A stretch of 64,000 nt of DNA from NCBI RefSeq assembly GCF_019112545.1, contig NW_025064892.1, forward strand, positions 1,035,921 through 1,099,920, given 5' to 3'. Below the pieces are notes generated by a model, which saw only the letters and a list, made by a program, of their open reading frames with translations, was not told where the DNA came from and did not search any database. Source of the DNA: Guyanagaster necrorhizus (lineage: Eukaryota > Basidiomycota > Agaricomycetes > Agaricales > Physalacriaceae). The stretch's first letter is position 1. Every line of letters begins with the position of its first letter. A program made the translations under genes and the position numbers. Of this stretch, positions 23,488 to 35,499 are shown piece after piece.

Positions 23488-24368
23488 CTATCCTACAGTA
23501 ACATTCTCCCATTCATTAATAGCCAAGTCAATAGCCTCCATCAGCTCCATGGCGATCGCATGGTGCTTCGAAACTACCTTTCCAGTCTGGAACGATGCTG
23601 CGAGCGAATTGGATTTCGGGTGAGCAACCTTAGAACCCTCGTCGTCGATGAGCGTGGTATCCTCCAGAGCAGGGAGGCTGTCGGCCGAAATGGATGTCGG
23701 CGACGATACGAGTGGGCCTTCTTCAACTGTCGCGGGAAGATTGGGAATGAAGAGTGTTTGGGTATAGATGGCGCGTCGTTTCAGGCTGTAAGGTATTTGG
23801 CTTCTGCACTGAATGTCCTCAGACCACCCGACAGTGTGCCGATTTGGCACACTGGTGGGATCTAAGTTGGATAAACTGATTTCGTGTGCATAACAGTGAG
23901 TTGGACATTAGACGGTTTCATACTGGGAGGCCGACTCTGGCTATTTGCTGGCGGCGGCGGCAGCTCTGAGTTCTCAGCATTGACGGTCCTCAGCTTTACT
24001 CGCGCATTGGCCAACGGTGTGATCTTTTTGAACATCGGGGACGGCGCTCTCCTCTGCACCTCACGCAACGGAACGACCTCGAAACGATGCGGAGTCTTGT
24101 CCCGAACAGCGATTCGTGTTTTCTTCGTCAGTCTCCGGGCGTCTCGCGACGGTACCAGCAGTTCGGGCCTCTTTGGCTGAGGCAGCTCAAGAATGGACGG
24201 AATACGCGTATACGATTGTTCACGCATCGCATGGAGCAGAGCGTCACCGAATTCAGGCGAGACGGTCCATTTACCACTGGTGTCTGTTGTTCGTACAGGG
24301 AGAACTGAGCGTTGTGGCCCAGCTGAGCGAGGGAATATGAAGTTGCCATCGAGCGAGGGTGTGGGCAT
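23488..24368 (-). CDS. Unrecognised protein, two or more exons
   Basis: An open minus-strand frame starts at ATG 24366-24368 (MPTPSLDGNFIFPRSAGPQR) and runs about 168 codons to 23862. It is basic and Pro/Arg-rich, with motifs RRLTKKTRIAVRDKTPH and ELPPPPANSQSRPP. A second frame, 23488-23850, could follow after a short intron near 23860-23880 and is acidic (EDTTLIDDEGSK, AIAMELMEAIDLAINEWENV). The junction is not resolved. A plus-strand frame of 174 codons overlaps 23341-23865, but codon usage and continuity favour the minus strand. No domain was recognised. The divergent space 23011-23487 separates it from RIC8 and is rich in CGA/ACG trinucleotides. Confidence 0.5.
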
Positions 24369-24454
24369 GGTGGAAGACAGAAACAGAGAAACGATCACGA
24401 TCACCAAGTCCGTCGTTAAAAAATAATTACATTTTAATCCAGTCTATAGCAATC

Positions 24455-26156
24455 CTACATAGGCGGTCTTATTGGAGCACTGCCTTTTTCTAGTGCCGTC
24501 CGTAAACTAGAAAAAAATCAGCAACAATTTGAATCGAATAAGATTTTACGCACCTGTAATCATCTCCGTTCTGTGTTATATACCTCACCCAGGGCAACGC
24601 CTGGTACCCGCTCTTCTCAACGATCTTCAGATACCGCACCTGGATGCCGCTAACAGTAAAGTAGGGTATCTCGAACTTGACCGTGATAGGCGCGCGCTTC
24701 TCCGGTTCTTGCTCTGTAAGAATCTTAGCTGGAAGTAGAGTCGAAGAATGAGCAGCTCACCGCTCTTTACGCTGGGCAACCCAAAATGCGCCCTCATCAA
24801 AAACTCCCTTCCTCCTCCCAACTGCTTTATTTTCCAGACAAAAGCACTCTTGTCAGGAGCATACTGCACCGAACCTGTCGACGCCTATCAAGAATATCAG
24901 AGGTACACCAACCAAAAAAACTCAGCAAACGCACTCTAAACTTGGGACTGTCCGCGTCATCCGGTACTGGCACATAAATTTCGACATTGCTCGCCGTACT
25001 CCGTCTCTTGAACTGTGCAAGCACCTTGACCACGTACTCCACCCGGCTACCTTTGTGGCTCTCGACCGCCGCTTCGACCCAAACGAGCGGCTTGACCGGC
25101 GTGCTCAGTCGGTAGCTCATCAGTTCAAACTCTCCATCTGGTGGGATAAACGAAATCGTTCGGTCATTCTCGAACCGTGATAGCCGCACACACTGGTGGA
25201 ATTTGACATCTTCCATCTCAATGGCTTTTCCACGCGCAGCTACAAACCGCAGTCAAGGAAGAATAGGTAGAACGCACAGTCGTGGACTCACTCCTCCCTG
25301 TACTCTCGAACATGACCTTGTCGTTCAGTCCCAGCCGCAATTCAGGCATTCCACTGAGATAGCATTTCATCTTGACTGCACCCAGAATCTCTGACCTTAC
25401 GACATTTCCATTGGCGTTGACCTACTGGACGTGAGACAGACATGGAAAAATAGCAATAGACACGCACCAGCAGATTGACGCTCTCGATAACATCCAAAAA
25501 CACCTCGTTCTTCCTGTACCTGATTCCCTCGGTACGCCACGACACCGCGTTGGTTACCGCTATCGGTGGCCTTACTTGGACTTCGAGTTTATGCGATTCC
25601 TGCGTGATGTATCTAGAATAGAACGTGTCAGTAAGCTCTAGTACCGATAGACAGAACCATCAACAACGACACAGGGAACTGTTCAAACTGAAAAGACAAA
25701 AGACTTACTCCTGCAGAATTTTGCTCTCTGTCGTCTGTGGATACCCAAAATCCATCATCTCATCCATCAACTCATATATAATCACAAAATTATCCCTGAT
25801 ACTCTCCTCCTCAAGCTCCTTGAAGTATTCAACGAGGACCTGCGTCAGCCGGTGGAGAAATATGACAGTTTCTGCCGCGTTGATATTTCGTTTCGACAGG
25901 GCCAACACTGGCGAACAGCATCAGCCAGCCTCTACGATGACACGCTCCGCTACTCACGATATAGATTACTGAACCTCACATGCACATAATTGACACCCTC
26001 CTTTGAGAAACAGGGCGTCACTTGCTGGCCCTCCTCCTCGATGTCTAGGATGTAGGGAAGGAATTTCTCTACGTATGACGCTGGAACATCATCCCTGTAC
26101 GATCGCTGGATAAGTGGCTTGCCCTTGAGGTCAAGTATCGCAATGAGGGATGTCAT
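24455..26156 (-). CDS. APM1: AP-1 clathrin adaptor complex, mu subunit
   Basis: Eight exons sum to 438 codons with stop: 26156-25958, 25907-25709, 25612-25468, 25421-25292, 25239-24935, 24884-24761, 24713-24554, 24506-24455. The protein starts MTSLIAILDLKGKPLIQRSY, the hallmark of AP mu1; the upstream in-frame Met was not chosen. The longin-like N-terminal domain is followed by the mu homology domain (RTEGIRYRKNEVFLDVIE, GMPELRLGLNDKVMFES, DVKFHQCVRLSRFENDRTIS, FIPPDGEFELMSYRL). It ends YSLRTALEKGSAPIRPPM. Mu1 recognises YxxPhi cargo signals at the trans-Golgi network and endosomes. Length fits the family (about 420-440). Confidence 0.93.
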
Positions 26157-26917
26157 CGCGAACTGCCGTGACGTGACGTTGGTGGTGGACGGAGAGAGAA
26201 ATGGTTCTGTTGCCAAAAGTGGAAATCACCACCTTCATGGAATACGTTGAATCTGAAGAATAGGACAGAGCACAGGACCGGCACAGGATTTTCTTTCTCT
26301 GCACTCTTGTATAATCTTCACCTCACTGCTTGGTTCTCTAGCAAATAAAGTGTGACACATCATGTCAGTTTTTTTGTTGCTGACAATATGCTACCATGAC
26401 TGACTCAAGATGTTGCTCATAAGCCAATTTAACTCCATCATTCTAAGGCACAGCTTTTTCCTTGTCACATAGTACATAGAGATGCCAGGATGAAACATCA
26501 TTCTTCACAGATATCAATGAATGGTGAATTCTGGGCAAAGAAGAGCAGCTCATTTCTGCATAGAACATCACCTAATATTGTTTAAATGCTATACCTAGGG
26601 AAAGATCAGTAAGCCAGGTATTGACAGGTATTGACATACTTCCCTGTTTAGTCAAAAGGCCTAAACTGATCCATTTCACCATCCAGCATCCACTATTGGG
26701 CTTTCATAAGTGTCAGCTTACTAGGCATCTGAAGGTTGTGATCAAGAGACTAAAATTATGACAGTATGTTCTTTCAATTCCTCTACAGATAACATAGTAT
26801 TGAATCTTTTGATTAGAAATGTAGAGCCTGTGATGATAGAATTTATGAAAGAGCTTCAACTAAAGAATGAGAGAAACAATACATCAATGTATAGTTTCAG
26901 TAATAGTAATAGATGCT
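26157..26917. other. Intergenic, decayed repeat
   Basis: The first ~125 bp form the upstream region of the AP-1 mu gene. From about 26283 the sequence turns AT-rich and loses CG dinucleotides like the left repeat block. No open frame or domain of note was found. It is probably old transposon sequence next to the solo LTR. Confidence 0.5.
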
Positions 26918-27405
26918 TGTTAGGAACATGTCAATAGAATGAAGTCAATTGCATGCAGAGTGGATGGGCTTTGGCAAAGCTATTAGAAATGTCACCCTTG
27001 AGTTGAAGTGCAAAGGATCAAGGTAGCAGAATGGAGTCTGTCAAAGGGAGAGAAGTTGGATAGATGATATTCTAATGGAATGGAATCTGTCAGACTTAGA
27101 GGAGAGCTTGAAATGAGGATGAAGTTATTGGGCTAAACTAATTTGATATTTGAACTGAATATCTACAGTGAATGTACATGGCTTATATACTAGAGGTAGC
27201 TAATTCTGAGTCAGGGTCTGATGGACTCCAATGCTGACTAATCATCACCAACTTTAGGTTGGAAATTAAAATGTGAAATAAGGACATGAAATGGTAAAGG
27301 TAAAATCAAATAAAAGGAAATGGTGGCTTGTCAGACTCCAGTGGGATCCAATGGTTGACAAAGTGTTGGTGGTGTGAAGTGGAGTCCAGTGGCATGCACA
27401 TAACA
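26918..27405 (-). repeat. Solo LTR of gypsy family A
   Basis: It starts TGTTAGGAACATG and ends GCATGCACATAACA, colinear along its length with 6271-6770 (shared blocks such as AGCTATTAG, CACCCTTGAGTT, TGATATTTGAACTGA, AGGTAGCTAATTCTGAGT). No family A internal sequence adjoins it, so it is a solo LTR left by recombination. Flanking 5-mers (ATGCT and GTGCC) are not an exact target-site duplication, so site duplication is unproven. Confidence 0.85.
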
Positions 27406-27745
27406 GTGCCCCAATGAATAAGCACTTTTGGCTCATCATAAAGGCAAATTCCAAGGGTAGGGAGTGTTTTCATAGGCCTCTGGTGTGGATCTCAAGGCAC
27501 CCACAATCTCTGTTGATATGGAGCTCTGCTTATCCATAAGGATGGGCCACCAGCACCATCACTATCTTAGTGCCAATTCTCAGCTGAGGCTGATTCATGA
27601 GAGACATCAGCTCCAGTGTCTCTTCTTCATTTTCACCTTCATCCCTTGTAAGCCTGTGTAACAAAGGAGGTATCACACATTGTTATTATTGATAGCTGTA
27701 AATCCTATTACCTATTATTATATCTATTATGATCCTCTTGTTCAA
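27406..27745. other. CpG-poor intergenic stretch
   Basis: This is the continuation of the repeat-derived island to the right of the solo LTR. No coding frame or known repeat was recognised. CG dinucleotides reappear at about 27750. Confidence 0.4.
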
Positions 27746-28372
27746 TTAGAGATGTCGATGAAGCTTTGAAGGCCCAAACTTATTCGGGATCTCTCGTAGT
27801 GTGTCCCTCAGCGGAATGTCAAATACTCTGCCAATGGAAAACTGAATGATACACTCTTCTTTCAGCCAATGGGCTGTACTGCGACGAGAGGTTTTGTCTG
27901 TATTCGGCCTATCAGATTGTTCGAAGCTTCTGATTGATGGCACTGGTCCAGACTTAGTGATAAACAGATAAGATATAAATGAACAAAAGCCTATCCACGA
28001 CCTACTCATCAATCCTCTTCAACGAAAGCCCAAGACCTCTGCTCCAGCCAATTTTGCATTCTGTTGTGCTGAAATATCAGTGTCAATAATGAGTCCGGTA
28101 CCTGGTTCTGAGTCGTACCTGGTACGTAGGGGAACGAGAATATTTTTTCTTGTCGTCCCAATTTGATCTCCTCGTCGGTTACTCGTTGAGCAAATATCCC
28201 TGATGTTCTGAAGACCGTTTGTGCAGTATTTGGTGCAAGAAACATATTGAACGAGGCATGAGGAGATATAGACACAGCATGGAGACAGAATAAATCTCAG
28301 TGTAGCTGAAGCATATGCGACGACAAACCAAGCAGTGTTTACATGCAAGCTTGTGAAACGAGGTTCCGACAA
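27746..28372 (-). CDS. Candidate unrecognised gene or gene remnant
   Basis: Three overlapping minus-strand frames (28019-28372, 28009-28275, 27746-28012) share this stretch. The most protein-like segments are GDQIGTTRKNILVPLRTRYD and AQQNAKLAGAEVLGF, and further on IQFSIGRVFDIPLRDTLREI. I could not build one continuous exon chain. Composition is that of gene space. It may be a small multi-exon gene or a decayed one; no domain recognised. Confidence 0.3.
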
Positions 28373-28565
28373 GTAGGTCGGAATATTCGGGAGGCCCGTT
28401 TAATTAAGGTAAACTCCAAGTGGAGAGCGACGAACGGTTAAGAAATGGCACAAACGAATTGAGGTGACTGAAGATCTGTGCCGACATCAGAAAAAAAAAC
28501 TCGAGATGGCATAGTAGCACTCACCTTAAATAATGTCCTCGGAGGAGAATATCCAACAGTACCTT

Positions 28566-28963
28566 AGACACTCGTTCCAGCAGCTCTTTCGTTTGGCGGC
28601 GGTTCTTGAGCTTCGACTCCCCACACTTCCGGGAGCGTTCTGCGGTGGGGGGAGTACGCAACATTCATGACCCATAAAACTTTGCTGGTAGCTGCACCAA
28701 GAAGGGGATTGAGAAATGAATGCTGTTGGACGTGAAATAAACATCTCACTCTATTCTTTGCCGCGGGTCCGGTGGTTTAGACACACGGGTCGGTCGCATA
28801 TACTCCCTGAAAAATTAACGAGAAGCAAAGTCGAGGAATACCAGACATACCGGTATCTCCGACACAATATCCAGTAATCCCTCTCCTGGGGGGAACCGCC
28901 GCCCTTTGCATCTAATCTTTGCCTGTCAGACACTGAAGAGGCGGGTGCCAATCTGTAATCCAT
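28566..28963 (-). CDS. Candidate unrecognised small gene
   Basis: The ATG at about 28963 opens MDYRLAPASSVSDRQRLDAK. A 44 nt intron (donor GTATGT, acceptor TTTTTCAG) lies near 28810-28850 and the frame continues EYMRPTRVSKPPDPRQRI. A further intron (donor GTGAGATG near 28745) could lead into YQQSFMGHECCVLPPPQNAP and KSCWNECLR. The regularly placed Cys residues (ECC, CWNEC) are suggestive of a small disulfide or metal-binding protein, but no family is recognised. The end point is uncertain. Confidence 0.35.
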
Positions 28964-29098
28964 GATGTTCTTTACGTCGTTTTTCACCGCACTTTCTGGT
29001 GCTGTCGCAGTTTAGCTGAGTCCAAGAATGGGAATCGCCTCTGTGCGCTCGGACCACTATTTATTCGAAATACACCTAACAAGCAGCCGTAAACAGTA

Positions 29099-29715
29099 TT
29101 AGAGCCATCCCTCAGCATCCACCGTATTTGTAGTCAGAAATCGAGGAAGGGGAATCGAGCGTCGCATATACTCAGCAGCTGTCGCCTTGGTCACAAGGTC
29201 TCTCTCGAGTGCATCAACATCAGCGCACTTTACGAACATCTCTGCCGCGTGCAACGTGCGAATAGCTTCTCTGAACCAGACTCGGCAAGTAAATCGGGGC
29301 TCCCTGGCACGGTCAGTATCTGGGGTACACATGGGTATGCTGCTCAAGAAATAATCCAGATATGAGTGGTCCCATTCCTCCGGGATGCGCCCGATCTTGG
29401 TAAAAGTGACAGGCATGCTATCCTCCGATTGAGGATTCACCCAAAGTACGCATTCATACTGCCACGGCGCGGTGCCAATCTTGTTGGTGGCGTGGAATTT
29501 GTAGCCTTTTGAAGAGTCCTGGAGATTGGGTCGTTAGCTAACGCAAGCAACATTATTTTACGGATACTTGCCACCACAAGATATAGGCTCCAATGAAATG
29601 CACCAACCATATTGGTCGATGTCAGTACGGCATATATATCGTTTTTTTCCCTGTGACTCAATCAGTGAGGTCTGTACAACAGAAGACGAACACCATTTTA
29701 CATGGAGGTTGTCAT
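29099..29715 (-). CDS. Unrecognised fungal-type small protein (intact copy of a family with a relic at 57.8-58.2 kb)
   Basis: Three exons are proposed: a 14 nt first exon (ATG at 29713-29715, MTTSM), a 51-59 nt first intron, then exon 2 starting EKNDIYAVLTSTNMVGAFHW and exon 3 starting DSSKGYKFHATNKIGTAPWQ. The second intron near 29525-29590 starts either GTGGCA or, with a better consensus, GCAAGT (a GC-AG intron). The C-terminal part has FTKIGRIPEEW, IPMCTPDTDRAREPRFTCRV, WFREAIRTLH and FVKCADVDALERD. A decayed relative with the same motif order is at 57770-58235, which supports a real protein family. No function can be assigned. It lies 275 bp downstream of ALG2 on the same strand. Confidence 0.6.
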
Positions 29716-29989
29716 ACTTGATCTAATGGAGAACGAGGTGATAAGAGGTGCGTGCCTACAACCCAACGAATATAACGCACAGGGCTCGTGACTATAAAGC
29801 TTATGGGTACACGAGGAGTTTTTCATTCCGCGGTCATACCTCGAAAGGAGACTATAAGAAGCATGGCAGGATGTTCTGGCCCCAGGCATTCGCGAGAAGC
29901 GGTGCATAAACAAATATCCGCAAAAAAAATGTTCCAGCACGAGCACGAGCAACGATATATATCTTGATAAAATCACAAAGAGCTTCTTG

Positions 29990-31589
29990 TCAGATTAACC
30001 ATGGGCCAAGGAGGTAAGCAAACAGAAAACCTATCAACATCGCCCCGAAGAGTTCCCAGCCCCGACCAATCCCCGATTCTCCCATCGCAACTGCTTTTTT
30101 CAGGGATTCTTCTATCGACAGAGACATCGCGTCCATGCTGAAAACATGCCTCGCTCGTTCCCTCGCCCTCTTCGAAATAGCACTCCTGTCTGCCTCACCC
30201 AAGCTATCGATCTCCTTTAACACTTCTGCCCAAAGGTCTGCTTGAGGAGCGCACAACCAGCCTGTACGCTGATCCGCCGGTCCATCCACAACACTTTCGA
30301 CGGGTCCACCATTATTGCACGCTAATACCGGTAGACCGCAAATCATAGCTTCTACAGGAACAATGCCAAAGTGCTCATTTGCCGGTGTATAGAGCAGAGC
30401 CTTCGTTAATAAACTCTTCAGCAGCCAGGAACGTTGAGCAGTACTGAAGTTGAGCAAGAACAAAACGTCAGGGTTCTGACGAGTGGTGTTGAGAGGGGGG
30501 ATTTGAACTGCGTTGGGGTTGGAGGGAGTGATCACATCGTATCTCAAGCCATGTTTCTTGGCAAGGTCGATCAAGGAATATAGAGTGAGCATGTTATCTT
30601 CAAGCCGAGGATCATATCCTCCAGCTATGACCAGGCGAGTACTGCGCGCAAGGCTAGGTAGGGCCTGGGCAAAAGATTCAATGGCTAGCGCTGCGTTCTT
30701 CTTCTTCTCGAATCGATTCAAAGAGATAAAGGTAGGACGGTCGCTGAACTGAATGGTCAGATCACACCAGATAGCACAAGACAGTACCTTACGAAGCTAT
30801 GGCAATGACGTCAGGATCCGAGGTATCAACCGCAGCCTCATACGCAGCAATGTTGATACCTGGATACACTACCCTTGGGGTCTTGGATATGGAGGGAAAA
30901 TATGACTTGAATACACGCGCAGTAAAACGAGAGTTGGCCAGTATTATGTCCGCTTGACCTATGAACAGTAAGCAATGTCATTTGAAAGTGGTCGTGTACG
31001 CACGAGTCGTTATTTCTTCCCACCAATCCATCGGGAACCGGTAAATCCTCTTTAGCAGGCTTCCCTGCTGCAGCATCGCTGACCCTTCGATGAACGCGCC
31101 ATTTGCAAGCAGCTTGTCCGGAAAATGGCAGTAGAATACGACTCTAGTCTTGCCCAGCATGCGAAGGAAAGGTATACACGTCGATAATTGGTCGACGAAG
31201 AATACATCGTACTTTGGAGATGAAGATAAGAGAATGTGGGTCGTAAGGTGCAGTTGTCTAGCGTGTGCAAAGAAGATATGGAATTTTCCCTTTAGGGCAC
31301 GGGGAACAGGAGGTTTGACATTGAAGACGGAAAGGCTTCCTGATGAATTGAGAGAATCATCTCGAGAGAAGTACATGGATGCTCACCATCCCTGGTCTCT
31401 TCAAAGCAGTGGCTAGGGTCGTGGTGGGAGGTGTAAATGTCGACAGAATGGCCTAACCCCTGCAACCCAAGCGCAGCATCCACAACGAGACGTTCTGCAC
31501 CGCCTATGAAGCAATGAGGTGGTATTGAAGAGTGGATTACAGTCGAGCATACCAATACCGAGATCTGGATGAAGGAAAGCTACTCTCAT
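29990..31589 (-). CDS. ALG2: Alg2, alpha-1,3/1,6-mannosyltransferase
   Basis: Five exons (31589-31553, 31503-31387, 31339-31004, 30958-30793, 30743-29990) give 469 residues. Alg2 adds the second and third mannoses to the dolichol-linked oligosaccharide on the cytosolic face of the ER. It opens [20 protein letters not shown], a GT4 N-terminal signature, and has [26 protein letters not shown] and [19 protein letters not shown]. The nucleotide-sugar half has [33 protein letters not shown] and the EX7E motif in [12 protein letters not shown] hydrophobic C-terminal segment ([16 protein letters not shown]) probably anchors it to the membrane. It is divergent from RFC1, with 300 bp between the two starts. 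Confidence 0.94.
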
Positions 31590-31622
31590 GGTCGAAGGAG
31601 GCGATTGAGCGTGACTGTGACC

Positions 31623-31844
31623 TCACGCGCCGGAGGTGACTGCAACGCGTCCGTGCCGCTGATTCTCACCACCAACATCGCCTTCATACCCCAAGATGAG
31701 CTCGGCAAAGGCATCCAAGACGCAAAAGCCAGCTGGGGTAGATATTAGGGCATTCATGACAGGTTCATCCAGCAAACCTCCAGGCTCATCTGTAAGGAGC
31801 AGTCGTTTTGTCTCAAGCCTGTAGATTGAAAACACGCGCAGCAA
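31623..31844 (-). CDS. Small open frame between ALG2 and RFC1, uncertain
   Basis: About 70 codons on the minus strand end just upstream of the ALG2 ATG. Segments such as LLLTDEPGGLLDEPVMNALI and FCVLDAFAELILGYEGDV look protein-like. A splice acceptor-like CTTACAG precedes GATGAGCC near 31780. There is no ATG at the frame's left end, so an upstream exon overlapping the RFC1 start would be needed. It could be a small gene, an upstream frame in the ALG2 leader, or chance. Confidence 0.25.
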   Translation of the reverse strand: MLRVFSIYRLETKRLLLTDEPGGLLDEPVMNALISTPAGFCVLDAFAELILGYEGDVGGENQRHGRVAVTSGA

Positions 31845-31889
31845 ACTGCAACGTCAGGCTCGTCGCAGACAAGGAAGAGCTCTAGTCAA

Positions 31890-34800
31890 ATGACAGGTAT
31901 GAAAATTTGCCCAGAGGCAGCAGTCTGCAGCTTATCAGGTCAGCACAGCTTCGTCGAACCTCAAGCGCAAGACAGCGGTACTTTCGAGCGACGACGACGA
32001 GGATCGAAAAAAGCCTCTGCCAAAGAAGAAGCCAGCAACCACCTCACCTGATGGAAAGCCTTCCAACTTGTCGAAGGTCATTGAGATCAGTGTGTGACCT
32101 GATTTTACTCAGTATCAACAGGCTGACTTCTTCCTATCAGGCGATGATGAAACACCGCTGCCGCCCCGCAGGCCTATTGTGAAGCGCAAGAAGCCTGCTG
32201 CCCTTCTATCGAGCGATGAAGACGATGAAGACTCGTCTCCAAAGAAGAAACTTGCCCCGTCGACCTCCAAGCACGTCGCTGCCACAACAAAACCTCGACC
32301 TTCAACAAACTCCCAGTCCAAAATAAACGTGAAGAAAGCGGAAGGTTTCGTCTCCACTAAAAACCTCAAAGACGAGGATTATGCTTCAGCTTCCGACGAT
32401 GACGAGTGGTTGATACCGAAGAAAGCGAAAGCGAAACCACCTCCCAAGAAGAAAGCTATCACCTCGAAGGATGCTGATGGGAAAGGGAAAGAGAAAACCA
32501 AAGATGAACCCAAGAAGCCCAAGTACGTTGGCTCTCTTACCGCGTTTTCATGTGTGAACACGGTCCACAGCTGGGCCGCTACGAGAGCCGCAAAGTTGGC
32601 CGCGCCTGTGGCACATGGCTCTAAAGACATTCCCGATGGCCAGCCTGACTGTCTTATGGGCCTTTCATTTGTTTTCACGGGTGAACTAAGCAGTTTCTCT
32701 CGAGAAGAAGCGGTTGATTTAGCGAAACGCTTCGGAGGGTATGTTGATATGTATTCATTCTCTCTTTCAATATCTTATTATTCATCTCAGACGAGTGGTG
32801 GGGCAACCCTCGTCACGCACTGATTTTGTCGTCCTGGGCGATAATGCAGGACCGTCCAAGTTGGCCGCTATCGCAAAGCACAAGCTTAAGACCTTGAACG
32901 AGGACGAGTTTCTGAATTTGATTGCTACCCGAAAGTGTTTTGGTAACGAAAATTTGGATGAAAAAACGAAGAAAAAGATGGAAAAGGATCAGGAGGCCAT
33001 CAAGAATGCCGCCAAAGAGATGGAAAAGCGAGAGAAGCAAGCGGCGAAGGAAAGCAGGGGCGTGCCTGGCAGGTAGTGTGTCTCTCCCGTTAAGGACTAG
33101 CACAACTGAATACCTCCGCAGTTCAAAGGTAATCGATCCTTCTTCTCAGCTATGGACGACGCGGTACGCTCCACAGTCTCTCAAAGAGATCTGTGGAAAC
33201 AAAAGTCAAGTAGATAAGCTACTTCAATGGCTCAATGATTGGTATGTGAACTTCTGGTCCCGACATTTCATGAAATAGATGTTCCCACAGGCCCCAGAGT
33301 CTTAAGAGTGGGTTCAAGAAACCGGGGAAGAATGGAATGAATATCTTCAGGGCCGTCCTCATTACGGGCTCTCCGGGTATCGGTAAAACGACCAGCGCGC
33401 ATCTTTGTGCGAAGCTAGCCGCATTGACACCTATCGAATTGAATGCAAGTGATGCGAGAAGTAAGAAGCTCGTTGAAGTAGGTTACGCTTTCTCTCTTGC
33501 TGAGCAGGACATACCTACTCTGTTGAACAGAACGGGATGAACATCAACAACATGTCATTGGACGGATTTCTCGGTGGCACTAATGTTCGTGAACACCCAT
33601 GCTTATCATCTGTGGACTCAGCTGGCACTATTCCTTTAGAAAACAAACTCTTCAGGTGTCACCATTACCGATCGAAGCTGTCTTATTATGGATGAAGTCG
33701 ATGGTATGTCTGCTGGGGATCGAGGTGGCGTCGGTGCGCTTAACGCGTTGATCAAGAAATCCAAAGTTGGTACAAACCCAGTCATCGTGTCCACCACCTG
33801 AGCCATCTCTGAATTCATAGATTCCTATTATTTGCATTGCCAATGACCGTAACGCCCAGAAGTTGGCCCCATTGAAGGGGACGACATTCAGCATGAACTT
33901 TTCAAAGTAAGTAGTGTTAGTAAAGAACGATAGAAAGCTCCTCATTATTTCACTACTAGACCTCCTGCCGCTCAAATCCGTTCCAGAATTTTAACAATTG
34001 CGTTCAAGTAATGGCCCTTATTCTCTCCGTAGCCTATGCTTACGGTATTCTTAGGGAGAAGATGAAGATTCCTGCGAATGTGATAGATCAACTCGTTGCT
34101 GGATCACAGTCGGATATTCGACATGTTCTCAATATGCTATCGACGTGGAAGTTATCCAGTGATTCAATGTCTTTCGATGAAGGCAAAGCCTTGTGAGCGC
34201 TGTGAGCGTAACTGTTATCAACGACTAATTATTAAGCGAAGGACGAAAATGAACGAGAAATATTCGATTATGAGTCCATTTGACATTACTTCCAAGATGT
34301 TGGGGCCATATTTGTTCTCAGCAACGGCTCGGGAAACACTGGGTGACAAGATGGAGCTATACTTTCAGGATCACTCTTTTATGCCCTTGTTCATTCAGGT
34401 TCGTTACTTATTTGTCCTTATTACTTGGGTATCAACTGTGTACAGGAGAATTATTTGAAGACACAGCCTGCGAAGCTTCGGAATCTGGATGGTCCCAATA
34501 AGATTTTGAAAGAACTCCAGCTGATGGACAAAGCTGCGGCGTCAATATCTGATGGCGACTTAGTTGACGGTCTTATACACGGGTGAGTCGCGAACCGTCA
34601 TCGTACGGTATTTCTAATGTGTGGGCTTTACAGACCAGAACAGCATTGGTCGCTGATGCCTCTTCATGCTGTGTGCTCTGCAGTTCGACCAGCATCTCTT
34701 CTCTACGGGCAGGGGGCCCATTATGGTGGTCCAAATTCCATGTCTTTCCCGCAGTATGTCTTCGTTCCTCTCTCGTTGGCTTCATGCATTGACCAGATGA

Positions 34801-35499
34801 ACTAGATGGTTAGGGCAGAACTCGAAACAGAACAAACTGAGTCGCCAATTAGGTGATGTCCAGATCCGAATGCGACTCAAGGTATCTGGCGACAAATCAG
34901 AGATTCGACAATCATATATTCCTGCGTTGTTTCCTCATATCGTTAGGCCTCTGGTAGACGAAGGATTGGTTCGTCGTACTCGTTGATCGACTGCACAAGT
35001 CTGACGAATTCTGCGAAGGGTGCGATTGATGATGTTATTGACGGGATGGATGAATACTCTCTCTCCAAGGAAGACTGGGATACTATCGTCGAGCTCGGTG
35101 TCGACCAGAATAAGGATGATCTCATTCTCAAGAAGATACCTCCTGCTGTCAAGTCCTCATTCACGCGAAAGTATGTCCTGTTATAGTGGAATGTATCTAT
35201 GCTAATCGAGCTCTTTCTAGGTACAATAGCCAAGAGCATCCCATGCCCTTCCACAAAGGCCAAGATGTTGGCAAGGCGCCCAAGAAACTTGCTGCAGGTC
35301 CAGTTCCTGACTTGGAGGATGCTTTTGAGGTATTTCAGTTTTCTGTCCCCTACCTCTTTCACTGATATTTTTCTATAAATAGTTAGATGATATTGTGGAC
35401 GATGCCTCTGATGACGAGACGAAAACAAAGATGGATAATATCGATAACGACAAACTCATCCACGTTGCCAAGGCAAAGAAGAAGGTGGCAAGGTCATGA
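31890..35499 (+). CDS. RFC1: Replication factor C large subunit Rfc1
   Basis: Rfc1 is the large subunit of the clamp loader that puts PCNA on primed DNA. A multi-exon gene of roughly 900-950 residues. The N-terminus is rich in Ser/Asp/Lys tracts (VLSSDDDEDRKK), then comes a BRCT domain near 32600-32960 (DCLMGLSFVFTGELSSFSRE, TDFVVLGDNAGPSKLAAIAK). The AAA+ module follows with Walker A GSPGIGKTTSAH near 33370, Walker B LIMDEVDGMSAGDRGG near 33685 and the SATARETLGDK region. The C-terminal RFC1 domain has GPEQHWSLMPLHAVCS and YGQGAHYGGPNSMSFP. The tail ends KAKKKVARS. An intron junction near 33590-33650 uses TTTAG before AAAACAAAC to keep frame. The start at 31890 is provisional; the first intron may be as short as 34 nt. 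Confidence 0.93.

Noticed and set aside
23341..23865. A 174-codon plus-strand frame (MLLHVPPISPYFDRS) overlapping the unrecognised minus-strand gene
   Set aside because: No domain, and it overlaps a minus-strand frame that continues a larger gene-like chain. It is kept as an alternative only in that entry.
33121..33155. A 7-nt micro-exon in RFC1 (TTCAAAG between an acceptor and a GTAATC donor)
   Set aside because: The frame stays open through GTAATCGATCC to LWTTRYAP without a second intron, so no micro-exon is needed.
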